A stretch of DNA of 64,000 nucleotides from Brachybacterium sp. P6-10-X1 (GCF_001969445.1 NZ_CP017297.1:496001-560000), one strand, 5' to 3'. Positions 50,674-59,320 are shown, counted from the stretch's first letter. Notes: generated from the letters alone by a model not told the origin. Translations and numbers: made by a program.

Positions 50674-51744
50674 ATGAGGACGGAAGCAGAAAAGGGCAGA
50701 GCCCAGCATCGAGACATCGTCACGCGCTACCAGCGCAACGAACCCGCCTGCCCGGCCGCGGAACGGCCTGGCCGCGCCCGAGTGGTGCTCGTGGACCCCG
50801 AGCCGCACGCGGTGCGGTTCCGCGACGTCGCCCAGGAGCGGGTCCATGACCGCGAGACGCTGCTGGGAGCGTGCCGACGGGTGTTCGACCTGCAAGCCAG
50901 GGCGTGGGCGTACACGTTCCGCCACCGTGAGGACATCGTCCAGGACGCCTGCGTGATTGCGCTGTCCAAGATGTGCCGGGCGGAGGCCGAGTGCCCGGGC
51001 GCGGAAGCGCTGGTGCCCGAGGGGCTGGTGTATTGGATCGTCCGGGGCGTGATGCGCCACCGCTCCGAGGGCGATGGCCGCTACGTCTCTACCGAATCCG
51101 GGCAGGGCCGCGAGCTGCTGATGGCTCAGTGGGAGGAGCACGTGGGCGCCGGGGGAGTGGCCTCCATGCGGCGGTTCGACCAGATGGCCGAGCGGATCCG
51201 CGACTCCTTCCCGGTCGGTCGCCGCCCCACCCGCGATTACCAGTTGTCCAGGCGCGAGCAGGCCCACGCCTACTGCCACCAGCTGGCCGAGGACGCCCAC
51301 CAGCGCCTCGCTTCTCCCGACCCGACCGCAGATGCCGCCCTGGATCGGGATCCGGAGACCTGCCCGGCCGACTTGTCCGAGTCGATCGCGCGCCTGGTCG
51401 AGCGCCGCGCCGCCAGGGGCCAGTCCATCGGAGCGATGATCACCTTCGCCTACCGGCTCTCTCGGCCCAAGGGACAGGCCGCGATCCGCCGGGCCCGCGA
51501 GGTCGCCGACCACATACTGACCTTCTACGGCGACCACCTGGATGCCCACGCTGCCGCTGCCCTGTGGCGCACCCACGGCCTCTCGCCGCTGACGAGCGTG
51601 TTCGGCGCCGATCAGCCGGAAGACCGGGACCTGGTGCTCTCCGTCCTCGAACGCCTGGGCCCCGAGCAGGCCGACGCCTTCCTGGCCTCCGTGCTGGAGG
51701 ACCTGTCCGCTGGGGTGACCTACCGGGACCGCCAGGCCGCATAA
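50674..51744 (+). CDS. Sigma-70 region-2-containing protein of the element
   Basis: A 356-residue protein. Residues 65-125 resemble sigma-70 region 2: ACRRVFDLQARAWAYTFRHR, then EDIVQDACVIALSKMCRAEA and the GLVYWIVRGVMRH segment, which fit the core-binding and -10-melting helices. The remaining 230 residues are helical and include SIARLVERRAARGQSIGAMI, a possible region-4-like helix-turn-helix. The start follows the promoter-like box. It is the clearest of the sigma-like proteins of this element and the best candidate for recognising the shared box. Confidence 0.65.
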   Translation: MRTEAEKGRAQHRDIVTRYQRNEPACPAAERPGRARVVLVDPEPHAVRFRDVAQERVHDRETLLGACRRVFDLQARAWAYTFRHREDIVQDACVIALSKMCRAEAECPGAEALVPEGLVYWIVRGVMRHRSEGDGRYVSTESGQGRELLMAQWEEHVGAGGVASMRRFDQMAERIRDSFPVGRRPTRDYQLSRREQAHAYCHQLAEDAHQRLASPDPTADAALDRDPETCPADLSESIARLVERRAARGQSIGAMITFAYRLSRPKGQAAIRRAREVADHILTFYGDHLDAHAAAALWRTHGLSPLTSVFGADQPEDRDLVLSVLERLGPEQADAFLASVLEDLSAGVTYRDRQAA

Positions 51745-51809
51745 CCCAGTCGGCCCCGCCCACTTGCCGAGTGAGAGCCGTATCCGGTCACCGAGGAAGG
51801 GCGGGCACC

Positions 51810-52442
51810 ATGAACACCACCGGAACGAACGGGACGATCACGCGCAAGCGCGACACCGGCGAGCAGGGCAATCGAGGCGAGTTCGGGTCCACCCCGCGCG
51901 GCGAAGCCGAGGTGACGATCGCGCCGCCTGCTACGGGCAGCGACCCGGTCGAGGGCATGCGGGCCCAGGGCCGGTCCGGCCGGGCCATCGCGGACATCTG
52001 CCCCGAGATCGACGAAGAGCGCGACGGCTACGCAGGGGTACTCGAGGTCGCCGCCGACGACGGGGCCCGCGAGTACTACCTGCGCCCCGACGGCCCCGAC
52101 CGCATCCACGTCGAGTACCTGATGAACCGCGAGCAGAACGACGGCACGCTGGACCAGGCCACCTTCGACCTGAGAACCGGCAAGGCCACATTCACCTACG
52201 ACTTCGAGGACAGCTATCCCGGCTGCAGCGACGACGCCACGCTCGAGGTTCCGTTCGAGTCGGACGATGCGGCCACGGAGATCCGGACGCTGGTGCGCGA
52301 CTTCTCCCGCGACGACGGTGCGGCCGAGGATCGGGTCAAGGAATCCTTCGAAGACCCCGACGAGGCGGCCCGCGACGCCTACCTCCGCGGCATCGGGGTG
52401 CGGCGCATACCGCCCAGCATCCGCCGACCGCCGGCGTGGTGA
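51810..52442 (+). CDS. Acidic element protein of unknown function
   Basis: A 210-residue acidic protein. The first 55 residues are polar and flexible (TGTNGTITRKRDTGEQGNRG). Residues 70-160 alternate beta-like segments with Asp-rich turns (VEYLMNREQNDGTLDQATFD, then KATFTYDFEDSYPGCSDD), compatible with a small beta-barrel or sandwich. I recognise no family. A lone GCCCACTTGCC half-box lies about 50 bases upstream, and GAGGAAGG serves as ribosome site. It is the last gene that clearly belongs to the element backbone. Confidence 0.6.
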   Translation: MNTTGTNGTITRKRDTGEQGNRGEFGSTPRGEAEVTIAPPATGSDPVEGMRAQGRSGRAIADICPEIDEERDGYAGVLEVAADDGAREYYLRPDGPDRIHVEYLMNREQNDGTLDQATFDLRTGKATFTYDFEDSYPGCSDDATLEVPFESDDAATEIRTLVRDFSRDDGAAEDRVKESFEDPDEAARDAYLRGIGVRRIPPSIRRPPAW

Positions 52443-52489
52443 CCTGCATCGACGCCCGGTGAACACCCGCGACCGGAGGCGGAGGGGCG

Positions 52490-52744
52490 ATGCACGACAT
52501 CGAACCCCGACGGGCTTCACCTTCCTGGATACCAGCGGGGCGAGTCCGGTTCGAGTACTGGACCGAGTCGCTCTCGCCGTCCCGGTGGAGGTTCCTCTTA
52601 CGGGACGGTGAACCCGCTTGTGAGACGCCCTCAACCGGCGCCGAGTGGGTCCGCTTGCCGCTGCGCCTACGGACGCCGCGCAGCGTGTCAGTCGGCCCGT
52701 TCGGCTGTCTCCGGTTCGGGCAGTGTTTCGCCTGTCTCCAGTAG
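52490..52744 (+). CDS. Possible small protein at the edge of the element backbone
   Basis: An 84-residue frame with a good GGAGG-rich ribosome site directly upstream. The product begins HDIEPRRASPSWIPAGRVRF, has no recognisable domain, and its last 19 codons overlap the opposite-strand ArsR-SRPBCC gene. Codon use is mixed. It may be the truncated start of a gene that once continued to the right. Confidence 0.25.
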   Translation: MHDIEPRRASPSWIPAGRVRFEYWTESLSPSRWRFLLRDGEPACETPSTGAEWVRLPLRLRTPRSVSVGPFGCLRFGQCFACLQ

Positions 52745-53536
52745 CGTCTTAAGGCTGGACAGCAGAGCCGGCCATCCTTGACCGACCATTTCTCGCATGG
52801 TGCTGTCGGGGTCGAAATCGTCGTGGATTACGGTCAGTTTGACCATGTCGCCGAGAGGTTCAATTTCGAAGGTTACCTTTGACCGATGCTCGTTGCGCAG
52901 GTTTGTGAGCAGTTCGTTGCTGATTCCAGCAGCCTGCGCCCATTCGGGCGTGGGTGTGTGCCAGGTGTAGGACAGTCGGCGCTCTGGATCGGCTTCGAGG
53001 ACGACTTGCTCCGCGTCTGCGATTCGGTGTCCATTTTCGTGCCAAATCACGGTCGACCCCGGGAGCCAATCGGTCTCGAAGGTCACGCCCCAGTAACGGC
53101 TGGTAAATGTCGGGTCAGTTAGCGCTTGCCAGAGCTTGTTCGGCGTGGTGTGAATGTAGGTCGTGTAGACGAATGCGTCGGTATTGCTCATGGGGGTCTG
53201 CTCCAATGCGGTTTTGAGGTCAACGAGTGCGTGCACTCGTTCCCGGTCGTATTGACTGATCCAGCGCTCGGTGATGGCATTGATCGGTTCGGCATTGAGA
53301 TAGTGCAACTTCTCCCGACCGCGCCAGATCGTGGTCACGAGGTTGGCCGTCTCCAGCACCACCAGATGCTTGCTGACCGACTGCCGGGCCATGTCCAGTC
53401 CTGCGCACAGCTCGCGCAGGCTCTGACCGTTGCGGGCGTTCAAGCCGTCGAGGAGTCGGCGTCGGCTGGCGTCGGCCAACGCTTTGAAGACCTTGTCCAC
53501 CTCACCCGTACCTTTCACGCGGCCATACAGTTGCAT
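52688..53536 (-). CDS. ArsR-type regulator fused to an SRPBCC (AHSA1) domain
   Basis: A 282-residue fusion. Residues 1-95 are an ArsR winged helix (VFKALADASRRRLLDGLNAR, recognition region LDMARQSVSKHLVVLETANL). Residues 115-265 are a START/AHSA1-type hydrophobic-ligand domain (YIHTTPNKLWQALTDPTFTS, then HRIADAEQVVLEADPERRLS). No metal-binding cysteines of classical ArsR sensors are visible, so the ligand probably binds in the SRPBCC cavity. Two-domain proteins like this occur widely in soil bacteria. Base composition is lower in GC than the element to the left, which suggests a different origin. Confidence 0.88.
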   Translation of the reverse strand: MQLYGRVKGTGEVDKVFKALADASRRRLLDGLNARNGQSLRELCAGLDMARQSVSKHLVVLETANLVTTIWRGREKLHYLNAEPINAITERWISQYDRERVHALVDLKTALEQTPMSNTDAFVYTTYIHTTPNKLWQALTDPTFTSRYWGVTFETDWLPGSTVIWHENGHRIADAEQVVLEADPERRLSYTWHTPTPEWAQAAGISNELLTNLRNEHRSKVTFEIEPLGDMVKLTVIHDDFDPDSTMREMVGQGWPALLSSLKTLLETGETLPEPETAERAD

Positions 53537-54038
53537 GACTAGATAAGCAGCCAAACGGGTGCATGTCAAGCCGTGGGTCGCACAACGTCAACGGTTCCGG
53601 TCTCCACTTCACGCCTCCCGCCGAGGCTCAGCGGCTCAACTTGTTGTAGTGTCCGTCTCGAGAAAGACCCTGCCACGCATCTGTCTCCGTAGGGGATCCC
53701 CTTGCGGGACCGTAGGCTGGCTGACCGTTGCTCGTCGGCGACGCAGCCACGAAGCGTCCGAAGAACCCCGCCATTCAGCGGAGAAATTCACAGGTCCTTT
53801 CGAGCACCTTGGCGACACATCTGACGCACTGGTTATACACCAAAGGAACACAGCGGACGCTCTGTGAGCGCCTGGGCAACTCTCCGTTCTCTACTAAGTG
53901 GCGGGGTTCTTCGACGGGGCACCTAGACAACACCGTGGTCTTCGCCCGACTCGTCGAGAACGAAGCAGGGTGAGCCCGCGGGATATGCCCCCTACCTCAA
54001 GTTCTTCAGCGAGTCGCCACTGGGGCGGGCCCGGTTGC
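53537..54038. repeat. Gene-free stretch holding a pair of long inverted repeats
   Basis: No convincing gene lies in these 500 bases, which are lower in GC than the flanks. CGAAGAACCCCGCCA at 53759-53773 and its exact complement at 53899-53913 form a perfect 15-base inverted repeat, extending imperfectly to about 29 bases on each side. The pair bounds about 155 bases. It might be a small non-autonomous insertion element (MITE-like) or the scar of a transposon; I see no clear target duplication. Confidence 0.45.
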
Positions 54039-55159
54039 TCAGTTGAAGCCGACATGGCGGCGAAGCAGGCGGTAGGAGAATCGCACCATCTTCTCTCCGC
54101 CGCGGCCAGTGATGCTCAGTAGCAAACCCGGGGCAGAGCGTCGGAAGGCTTTGTAGGCGGGTAGATCGGTGGCCTTGATGTATCGCAGCAGTGCCTTGCG
54201 TTCGCAGCGGGCCTGCTCGGTGTCGGCCAGCGCGGTCAGCGTGAGGGAGATGCTGCACACGATGGTGGAGTAGTGCAGGAGGTAGCGGCGGTGGCGGGCG
54301 TCGGTGATCTCGTCGCTGCGGATCGCTTCGACCAGCAGGCGGTTCACGCGCAACTGCTGCTCCAGCCGGGAGATCATCACGGGCTCCTGCACGGACTGAT
54401 CGGCACGGCCGATGAAGTACCGGTACAGGTCGACGTCAAGATAGGCGAGAGTGCGGACCTGACGCATCGGAATCGCTGCGAACAGGTTGTCGACATAGAA
54501 CGTGTGCATCGGGAAGGAAACGTTGCTGCGGCGTAGAACATCGGCGCGGTAGGTCAGCGCGTGCATCAGCAAGTAGCGCCCGACGCGCGGGCGGCGCAGG
54601 TCCCGCCACGTGCAGATGCGCCCCTCGGGGATCAACGACCTGTAGCGCACACCGTGGCTGCTGTGACTCTCCTTCTCGTAGACGTAGTTGGTCACTACCA
54701 CGTCTGGGCCGTCACCGGCTTCGACCCATCGCCGCAGATACTGCAGGTAACTGCCCAAAGCGGCCGGGTCGGTCCAGTCATCGCTGTCGAGGATCTTGAC
54801 GTAGATGCCGGTGGCGTGGTTGTGATGCCGGTACCCATTGCGGCACCATGGCCGCCGTTGTCGCGGTGTACCGAGATCACCCGATCCGGGTGCCACCGCG
54901 CGTAATGATCCAACAGGGCGGGGGTGTCATCGGTGGAGCCATCATTGACCAGCACGATCTCGATACGTTCGTTGGCCGCAAGCAGCGGCGCCACTGCGCG
55001 ATCCACATAGGCCGCTGAGTTGAAGCAAGGAATGACGAAGGAGACCAGAGGCTGAGCGGCCGTCCGCCCCGCGGCGGCGGGTGCACCCGCAACAGGCACG
55101 ATGTCAGCGGTGGTGGCGGTGACCGCTCCGACGGGGGCTGACCCTTGGCCTTTCGTCAT
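54039..55159 (-). pseudogene. Family 2 glycosyltransferase, frameshifted
   Basis: The first frame (from ATG 55159) carries a typical GT2 start: PLVSFVIPCFNSAAYVDRAV, then IVLVNDGSTDDTPALLDHYA and HRDNGGHGAAMGTGI. At about 54815-54828 the homology jumps to another frame that continues ATGIYVKILDSDDWTDPAAL and runs to a normal-looking C-terminus. A single-base deletion explains the jump. Full length would be about 373 residues, acting on an envelope or exopolysaccharide precursor. It is a pseudogene unless the shift is a sequencing error. Confidence 0.85.
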
Positions 55160-55385
55160 CGAGACCCCCTTTTCGTATCACTCCAAGCATCCTCCCTCAG
55201 CGGTGGACGCGCTACTGGAGTACCTACCCGACACGTCGAAAGGTACTACAGCAGAGATCGGTCTCCGCGTCGCGAACAGACCCGTGTCTCCTCAGTCAGA
55301 ACTTCTTCACCGTCGCGTTGGCGGCCTGTCGTTCACGCCATCACCGGCCCGGGTGCGAGATGCCGTCGGGACGGGCACGTCGGGA

Positions 55386-55655
55386 TCACGTCTGGAAGCA
55401 GGAGAGCGTCGGTGCCTTCGTCGCGCCATGCCGATCCACAAGTACCTGGCTCCGAAGGTCGTACCCGGCCGTCTCGATATGATCGGCGTCTGTCAGGTCG
55501 ACGGTGACTCGCGAATCAGGATGTGACCTGCTCAGCCGCCGGATCAGTGGGTGCATTAGCCGTTGAGTCTCCGCGGTGAGGCACCCGGTGACCAGGAGCT
55601 GGATCCCGGATTCGGCGGCGCCCCATCGGAGAGCAACAGAGAGTTTGTGGTTCAT
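55386..55655 (-). CDS. Short STAS-like protein, relative of the one at 58345
   Basis: An 89-residue protein. The middle, IQLLVTGCLTAETQRLMHPL, then RVTVDLTDADHIETAGYDLR, matches closely the 107-residue STAS-like protein farther right (VTGCLTEDTQ, VTVDLTTADHIDS). STAS domains act as anti-anti-sigma factors or regulatory modules. The C-terminus after residue 65 differs and is shorter, so it may be a decaying duplicate. A fragment of another duplicated gene follows on the opposite strand. Confidence 0.55.
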   Translation of the reverse strand: MNHKLSVALRWGAAESGIQLLVTGCLTAETQRLMHPLIRRLSRSHPDSRVTVDLTDADHIETAGYDLRSQVLVDRHGATKAPTLSCFQT

Positions 55656-55769
55656 AGCAGCAGCCTTTTACGCACTCGAAGAGGCGGCACCCTACTGAAC
55701 CGTGCACCCGACCCTACGGGAGGACCGGGAAGATGACCAACTGACCGGGGATGGAGAGCCTGATGACAC

Positions 55770-55917
55770 GGACAGTTCTACCTCGTCTGGGCCGATCAGT
55801 CCGTGCAGGATCCCGTCATGATTTCTTGCCTGGAGCACCAGTCGCGCGTGAGCCGCCTGCTGGTCGAGGCGTTCGGCAGCGATGAGATCATCGATGTTCG
55901 TCAGCGTCGCTACCTCT
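55770..55917 (+). pseudogene. Fragment of a second glycosyltransferase copy, inverted
   Basis: About 50 codons of coding homology to the glycosyltransferase at 54039-55159, in opposite orientation. The translation WADQSVQDPVMISCLEHQSR, then VSRLLVEAFGSDEI, matches RADQSVQEPVMISRLEQQLR and VNRLLVEAIRSDEI there. Nothing of the catalytic domain is present, and homology ends abruptly at RRYL. It is a dead remnant of a paralogue. Confidence 0.8.
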
Positions 55918-56045
55918 CCGAGCCGCTCGGGCCCGATGTCCGCCTCTGCGGGCCGTGCAGCGTCGAGGCAGCCGCTCGGCTGACCGTTGTCTCCCTCCAA
56001 CGTGCGTGCGGGACCAGAGCGACTGGCTCGCGGTGGTGATCGCCG

Positions 56046-56759
56046 TCAGGAGGGGGGGGGTAGGCCGGCCTGCTCGAGTACCTCGGTGGCGACGTCGGTG
56101 AGTCGTCGACTCGAGGAGCGGGCCTGGAAGCGCAGCTGATCCAGCGCCTGGGCGGGGGTGATCCCTTCCATCTGGGCAAGGGCGCCCTTTGCCTGTTCGA
56201 CGATGATCCTGCTGTTCAGTGCGCCTTGCAGCTGCTCGGTGAGGGCTTCGACGCGGGTGAGGTTGCGTTCTTGAAGGATGGAGATCGTGGCGATGTCGGC
56301 CAGGGCCTGCACGATCCGACTCTCGTCGTCGGTGAAGTTCGTCTGCGGCCGGCCGAACAGGTTCAAAGCACCGATCACGGAATCTCGCAGACGCATCGGG
56401 AAGGCGTGCACGGACTCGAAGCCGGCGTCGATCGCTCGGGGGGCGAATCGTGGCCACTTCTCGCTGGCCGTCGCGAGGTCCGCGTTCACCACCGGTTCTG
56501 CACTGAAGTAGCAGTCGACGCAGGGACCTTCCTCCGCCTCAAGCTGGAAGAGTTCGAGCAGCTTCCCGGCGTCGTTGGAGGCCGCGATGAACTGCAGGCG
56601 ACCGTGGTGATCAGCCAGCATGGGGCCGACGGCATCGGCTCCGCTGACCGCGGCCGCGTGCTGGGCCAGGGTGTGCAGGAAGTCGATGGTGTCGAAATCC
56701 TCGACCATGGTATCGGTGACGTCCACGAGCACGTCGGCCAGCTTCTCCATGGAGATCAT
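56046..56759 (-). CDS. GAF-ANTAR regulator 1
   Basis: A 237-residue RNA-binding antiterminator-type regulator. The GAF sensor domain spans residues 25-165 (PMLADHHGRLQFIAASNDAG, then ACDCYFSAEP-like region with EEGPCVDCYF). The ANTAR domain at residues 170-230 reads LQGALNSRIIVEQAKGALAQ and EGITPAQALDQLRFQARSSS. ANTAR domains bind paired hairpins in nascent RNA. The stop codon follows a run of nine C on the coding strand (nine G at 56052-56060), a slippage-prone tract. It overlaps the next gene by four bases. Confidence 0.9.
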   Translation of the reverse strand: MISMEKLADVLVDVTDTMVEDFDTIDFLHTLAQHAAAVSGADAVGPMLADHHGRLQFIAASNDAGKLLELFQLEAEEGPCVDCYFSAEPVVNADLATASEKWPRFAPRAIDAGFESVHAFPMRLRDSVIGALNLFGRPQTNFTDDESRIVQALADIATISILQERNLTRVEALTEQLQGALNSRIIVEQAKGALAQMEGITPAQALDQLRFQARSSSRRLTDVATEVLEQAGLPPPS

Positions 56760-57592
56760 GAGAGTCCCTCGTTCCTTTCGTCGGGATCATCCGCAGGGGC
56801 GCCGGGAGTGTCGTGCGCAACGTCGTTCAGTGCTAAACCAGCGTGAACGATGTCGGCAGCGACGTCGATCAGGTCACGCCCCGCGGTGAAGGCGTGCCCT
56901 CGTATCCGAGCGAGAGCCTCGGTCAGCGTGACCCTGAGCCTGACGGCGATGATGCCCTGCGCCTGGTAAACCTCGTCGCGGACATGCAGGGGCCACCCGA
57001 GAGACGGATCGATCTCCGGTACGGTGCCGATCTCCTGGCCAGCAGGAGGGCCGCTGGCGTCGATCAATCTCTGCGTGGCGAGTTCTGCCATGCTCAGGCA
57101 GGTGTTCAGGTCCGACTCGGTCAGTCCACGGGCCTCATCGTGGTAGATGGCGAGCACCCCGACGCGGGCGGCTCCCATCTGCAGGGGAAAGGCATAGGCG
57201 GCACGCACTCCCGCGGCGACCGCGGTCATCGTGTAGCCGGGCCAGGCGTTGCCGTCCGGACCGTCCAGCTCGGAGACGAGGACCGGGCGTCGACGCGTCC
57301 AGGCCTGCTGCGCGGGGCCTTCGCCGACATCGAACTCGGTCTCGGCGTGACGCGCATGCGATGGGGTGTTCGCGGCGAGGACTGCGGAACTCTCGCCGGG
57401 CGCTCCGAGCACCACGGTGACCACGGCGACGTCGATCTCGTCGGCAAGAGCCCCGCATAGTCGGTTCAGCCACTCCACTACCCCATGGCCGTCCGCATCG
57501 GGACGCTGTTCTATCAGCCCGGCCAATCTCCGGGACGCCGACTCTCCCTCCACGGGATCGGGACCCGAGGGGCCCGGGGTATCTGCCAGCAT
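56756..57592 (-). CDS. GAF-ANTAR regulator 2
   Basis: A 278-residue protein coupled to regulator 1 by an ATGA overlap. The GAF domain covers about residues 45-180 (DVAVVTVVLGAPGESSAVLA, then EFDVGEGPAQQAWTRRRPVL). The C-terminal ANTAR domain begins EVYQAQGIIAVRLRVTLTEA near residue 210 and ends DLIDVAADIVHAGLALNDV. Its sensor differs from that of regulator 1, so the two could respond to different signals but bind related RNA targets. Confidence 0.88.
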   Translation of the reverse strand: MLADTPGPSGPDPVEGESASRRLAGLIEQRPDADGHGVVEWLNRLCGALADEIDVAVVTVVLGAPGESSAVLAANTPSHARHAETEFDVGEGPAQQAWTRRRPVLVSELDGPDGNAWPGYTMTAVAAGVRAAYAFPLQMGAARVGVLAIYHDEARGLTESDLNTCLSMAELATQRLIDASGPPAGQEIGTVPEIDPSLGWPLHVRDEVYQAQGIIAVRLRVTLTEALARIRGHAFTAGRDLIDVAADIVHAGLALNDVAHDTPGAPADDPDERNEGLS

Positions 57593-57610
57593 TGCGTCAG
57601 CCTATCCGCC

Positions 57611-58348
57611 TTACCCAGCTGAATGCCGGGGGGCAGGTGTCGTGCTGGGGTGTGCCAGGAAGGCTTGCGCGAGTCTTTGAAGGTCGGTCATCGAAGAGTC
57701 ATCGTGGGTGCCGCCTTGCAGGGGGCGCACTGTCCTCTCTCGCACAGCGTGCGTGAGGACCAAGGCCAACATGGCGCGGGCGGCGAAGGCGGGGTCGATG
57801 CCGTCGCGGAGCCAGCCACGATCGGCAAGACGGCTGAAGCAGTGCTCGAGGACGTGTTCGTGCACTTTGCGTAGCCGGGCCATGCGATACCGGGCCGGGT
57901 GCTGGGTGCTGACGGATTCGGCATCGAGCGTTGCGAGGAGCTGCAGGGACCCGAAGGTGGGGTCCCATACCCGGGCCAGCCCCTCCAGCAGCGCGCCGGG
58001 GTCGCAGCAGAACTCGTCCATGCGCTCCAGCGCCTGCTGCGCGTGCGCCTCCAGACGGTCGACGACTGCATCGAGCAGGTCAGCCTTGGAGGCGAAATGG
58101 TGCAGCAATCCCGGGTGAGAGATGCCCACATGCCGCGAGAGCGCACGCAGGCTCGTCCCGGAGTAGCCATGATCAGCGAACATCTCGGCCGCTCCATCGA
58201 CGATTCTCTCGCGACGCGTGCGAGCTTCGTGTCCCGGGGGAGCCGCCTCGGCGGGAGCCAGCCCGGGCTGCCGGGGGATGGCCCGGAGCCAGCTCTCGCT
58301 CTCGAGGTTCGGTGACAAAAGCTGCGGGGAGGGGGCCTGCATCGTCAT
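57611..58348 (-). CDS. TetR-family transcriptional regulator
   Basis: A 245-residue TetR regulator. A 40-residue extension precedes the DNA-binding domain: TRRERIVDGAAEMFADHGYS, then GTSLRALSRHVGISHPGLLH with HFASKADLLDAVVDRLEAHA. The ligand domain is helical and typical in size. It lies between the STAS gene (ATGA overlap) and the two ANTAR genes, all leftward, so the set may form one regulatory operon. The effector is unknown. Confidence 0.9.
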   Translation of the reverse strand: MTMQAPSPQLLSPNLESESWLRAIPRQPGLAPAEAAPPGHEARTRRERIVDGAAEMFADHGYSGTSLRALSRHVGISHPGLLHHFASKADLLDAVVDRLEAHAQQALERMDEFCCDPGALLEGLARVWDPTFGSLQLLATLDAESVSTQHPARYRMARLRKVHEHVLEHCFSRLADRGWLRDGIDPAFAARAMLALVLTHAVRERTVRPLQGGTHDDSSMTDLQRLAQAFLAHPSTTPAPRHSAG

Positions 58349-58668
58349 CGTGTTCCTCCCGTGACGAGATCGCTGGCCTTCGCACAGGCCGGCAGGATGC
58401 CTGGTAGGAGGAACTGGATCCGGTCGCGCTCACGATCTGGGTCGTCATGATCGATCGATGCGCGTAGATGGACGAGCGCTGTCGAGTCGATGTGGTCCGC
58501 GGTGGTGAGGTCGACAGTGACGGGAGTGACCGGCCCCAGCATGCGCGCCCTGCGGATGAGGGGGAAGAGTTCCTGCTGGGTGTCCTCGGTGAGACAACCG
58601 GTCACGACCAGCTCGATAGCACCGCGGTCGATGGTCGCGCGAACGGTGACGGAAAATGAGTGAGGCAT
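58345..58668 (-). CDS. STAS-like protein
   Basis: A 107-residue protein with a STAS-type fold: SFSVTVRATIDRGAIELVVT, VTGCLTEDTQQELFPLIRRA and VTVDLTTADHIDSTALVHLR, the last matching the conserved phosphorylation-loop region with Asp-Ser-Thr. Such proteins bind or release anti-sigma factors. It is the first gene of a leftward run with the TetR and ANTAR genes, which suggests stress signalling. A shorter relative lies at 55386. Confidence 0.7.
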   Translation of the reverse strand: MPHSFSVTVRATIDRGAIELVVTGCLTEDTQQELFPLIRRARMLGPVTPVTVDLTTADHIDSTALVHLRASIDHDDPDRERDRIQFLLPGILPACAKASDLVTGGTR

Positions 58669-58853
58669 GGGAAGGCTCTCGCATCCACGAAGTGTCGGAG
58701 CCGTTTCCTCGACCAGCACACAGGATACCAGAGTGGGCACCAGGGCCAATAGTGAAGACCTGTGCAGCGCTACCCTGGCCAGTGAGAGGCAGGTCACTAT
58801 AGCCTTGCCCGTAGCCGAAACCACGATGAGGCCTACACGGAAGGAGCAGGGTC

Positions 58854-59282
58854 ATGAGCACATCCGCCAACCCGGAGCCGTCGGAAGAGAACATCGAGCA
58901 GGCCGGCAAGGAGCTCGGCGACAGCGATGAGGCGTCGTCGCAGCAGCGAGACGGTACAGAACGCGCACAGCAGAGCGTCGAGGAGTCCGCGGGTCGCGCC
59001 GCGGAGCAGCTGGCGGTTGCTCGTGAACGCGGCGATGACGCGGTCGCTCGCGTCAAGGAGTTCGCCACCGACGAGGCGGGTCGGCCGAAGGCCAGTGTGC
59101 TGTCCGGTTCGGGGGCCGTCGTCGTGGCGATCGCAGCGACGGTCGTCGTTGTCGTCGTCCTTCAGCGACGACGGGCCGCCGCGTCGCAGACCCCTCTGGC
59201 GCGCGCACAGCGGACGCTGGAACAAGCCCGGCGCACAGCCGGTGCCTCTTCCCGGTCTCGCCGGCGAGGACGAAAGAAGTAG
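58854..59282 (+). CDS. Membrane-anchored small protein with helical head
   Basis: A 142-residue protein. Residues 1-80 are polar and helical (ENIEQAGKELGDSDEASSQQ, then QLAVARERGDDAVARVKEFA), one span follows (SGAVVVAIAATVVVVVVLQR), then a basic Arg/Ala/Ser tail (RSRRRGRKK). It resembles CsbD/DUF3618-like stress-related envelope proteins in layout. An AAGGAG site precedes the ATG. The divergent gap to the STAS gene holds no clear gene. Confidence 0.7.
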   Translation: MSTSANPEPSEENIEQAGKELGDSDEASSQQRDGTERAQQSVEESAGRAAEQLAVARERGDDAVARVKEFATDEAGRPKASVLSGSGAVVVAIAATVVVVVVLQRRRAAASQTPLARAQRTLEQARRTAGASSRSRRRGRKK

Positions 59283-59320
59283 CACTCATGCGGTGGGTGG
59301 CTGTGACTGACCGTGGCCGC

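Noticed and set aside
53559..53867. Open frames in the gap left of the glycosyltransferase
   Set aside because: Products are Arg/Ser-rich with no domain, frames on both strands overlap, and there is no ribosome site.
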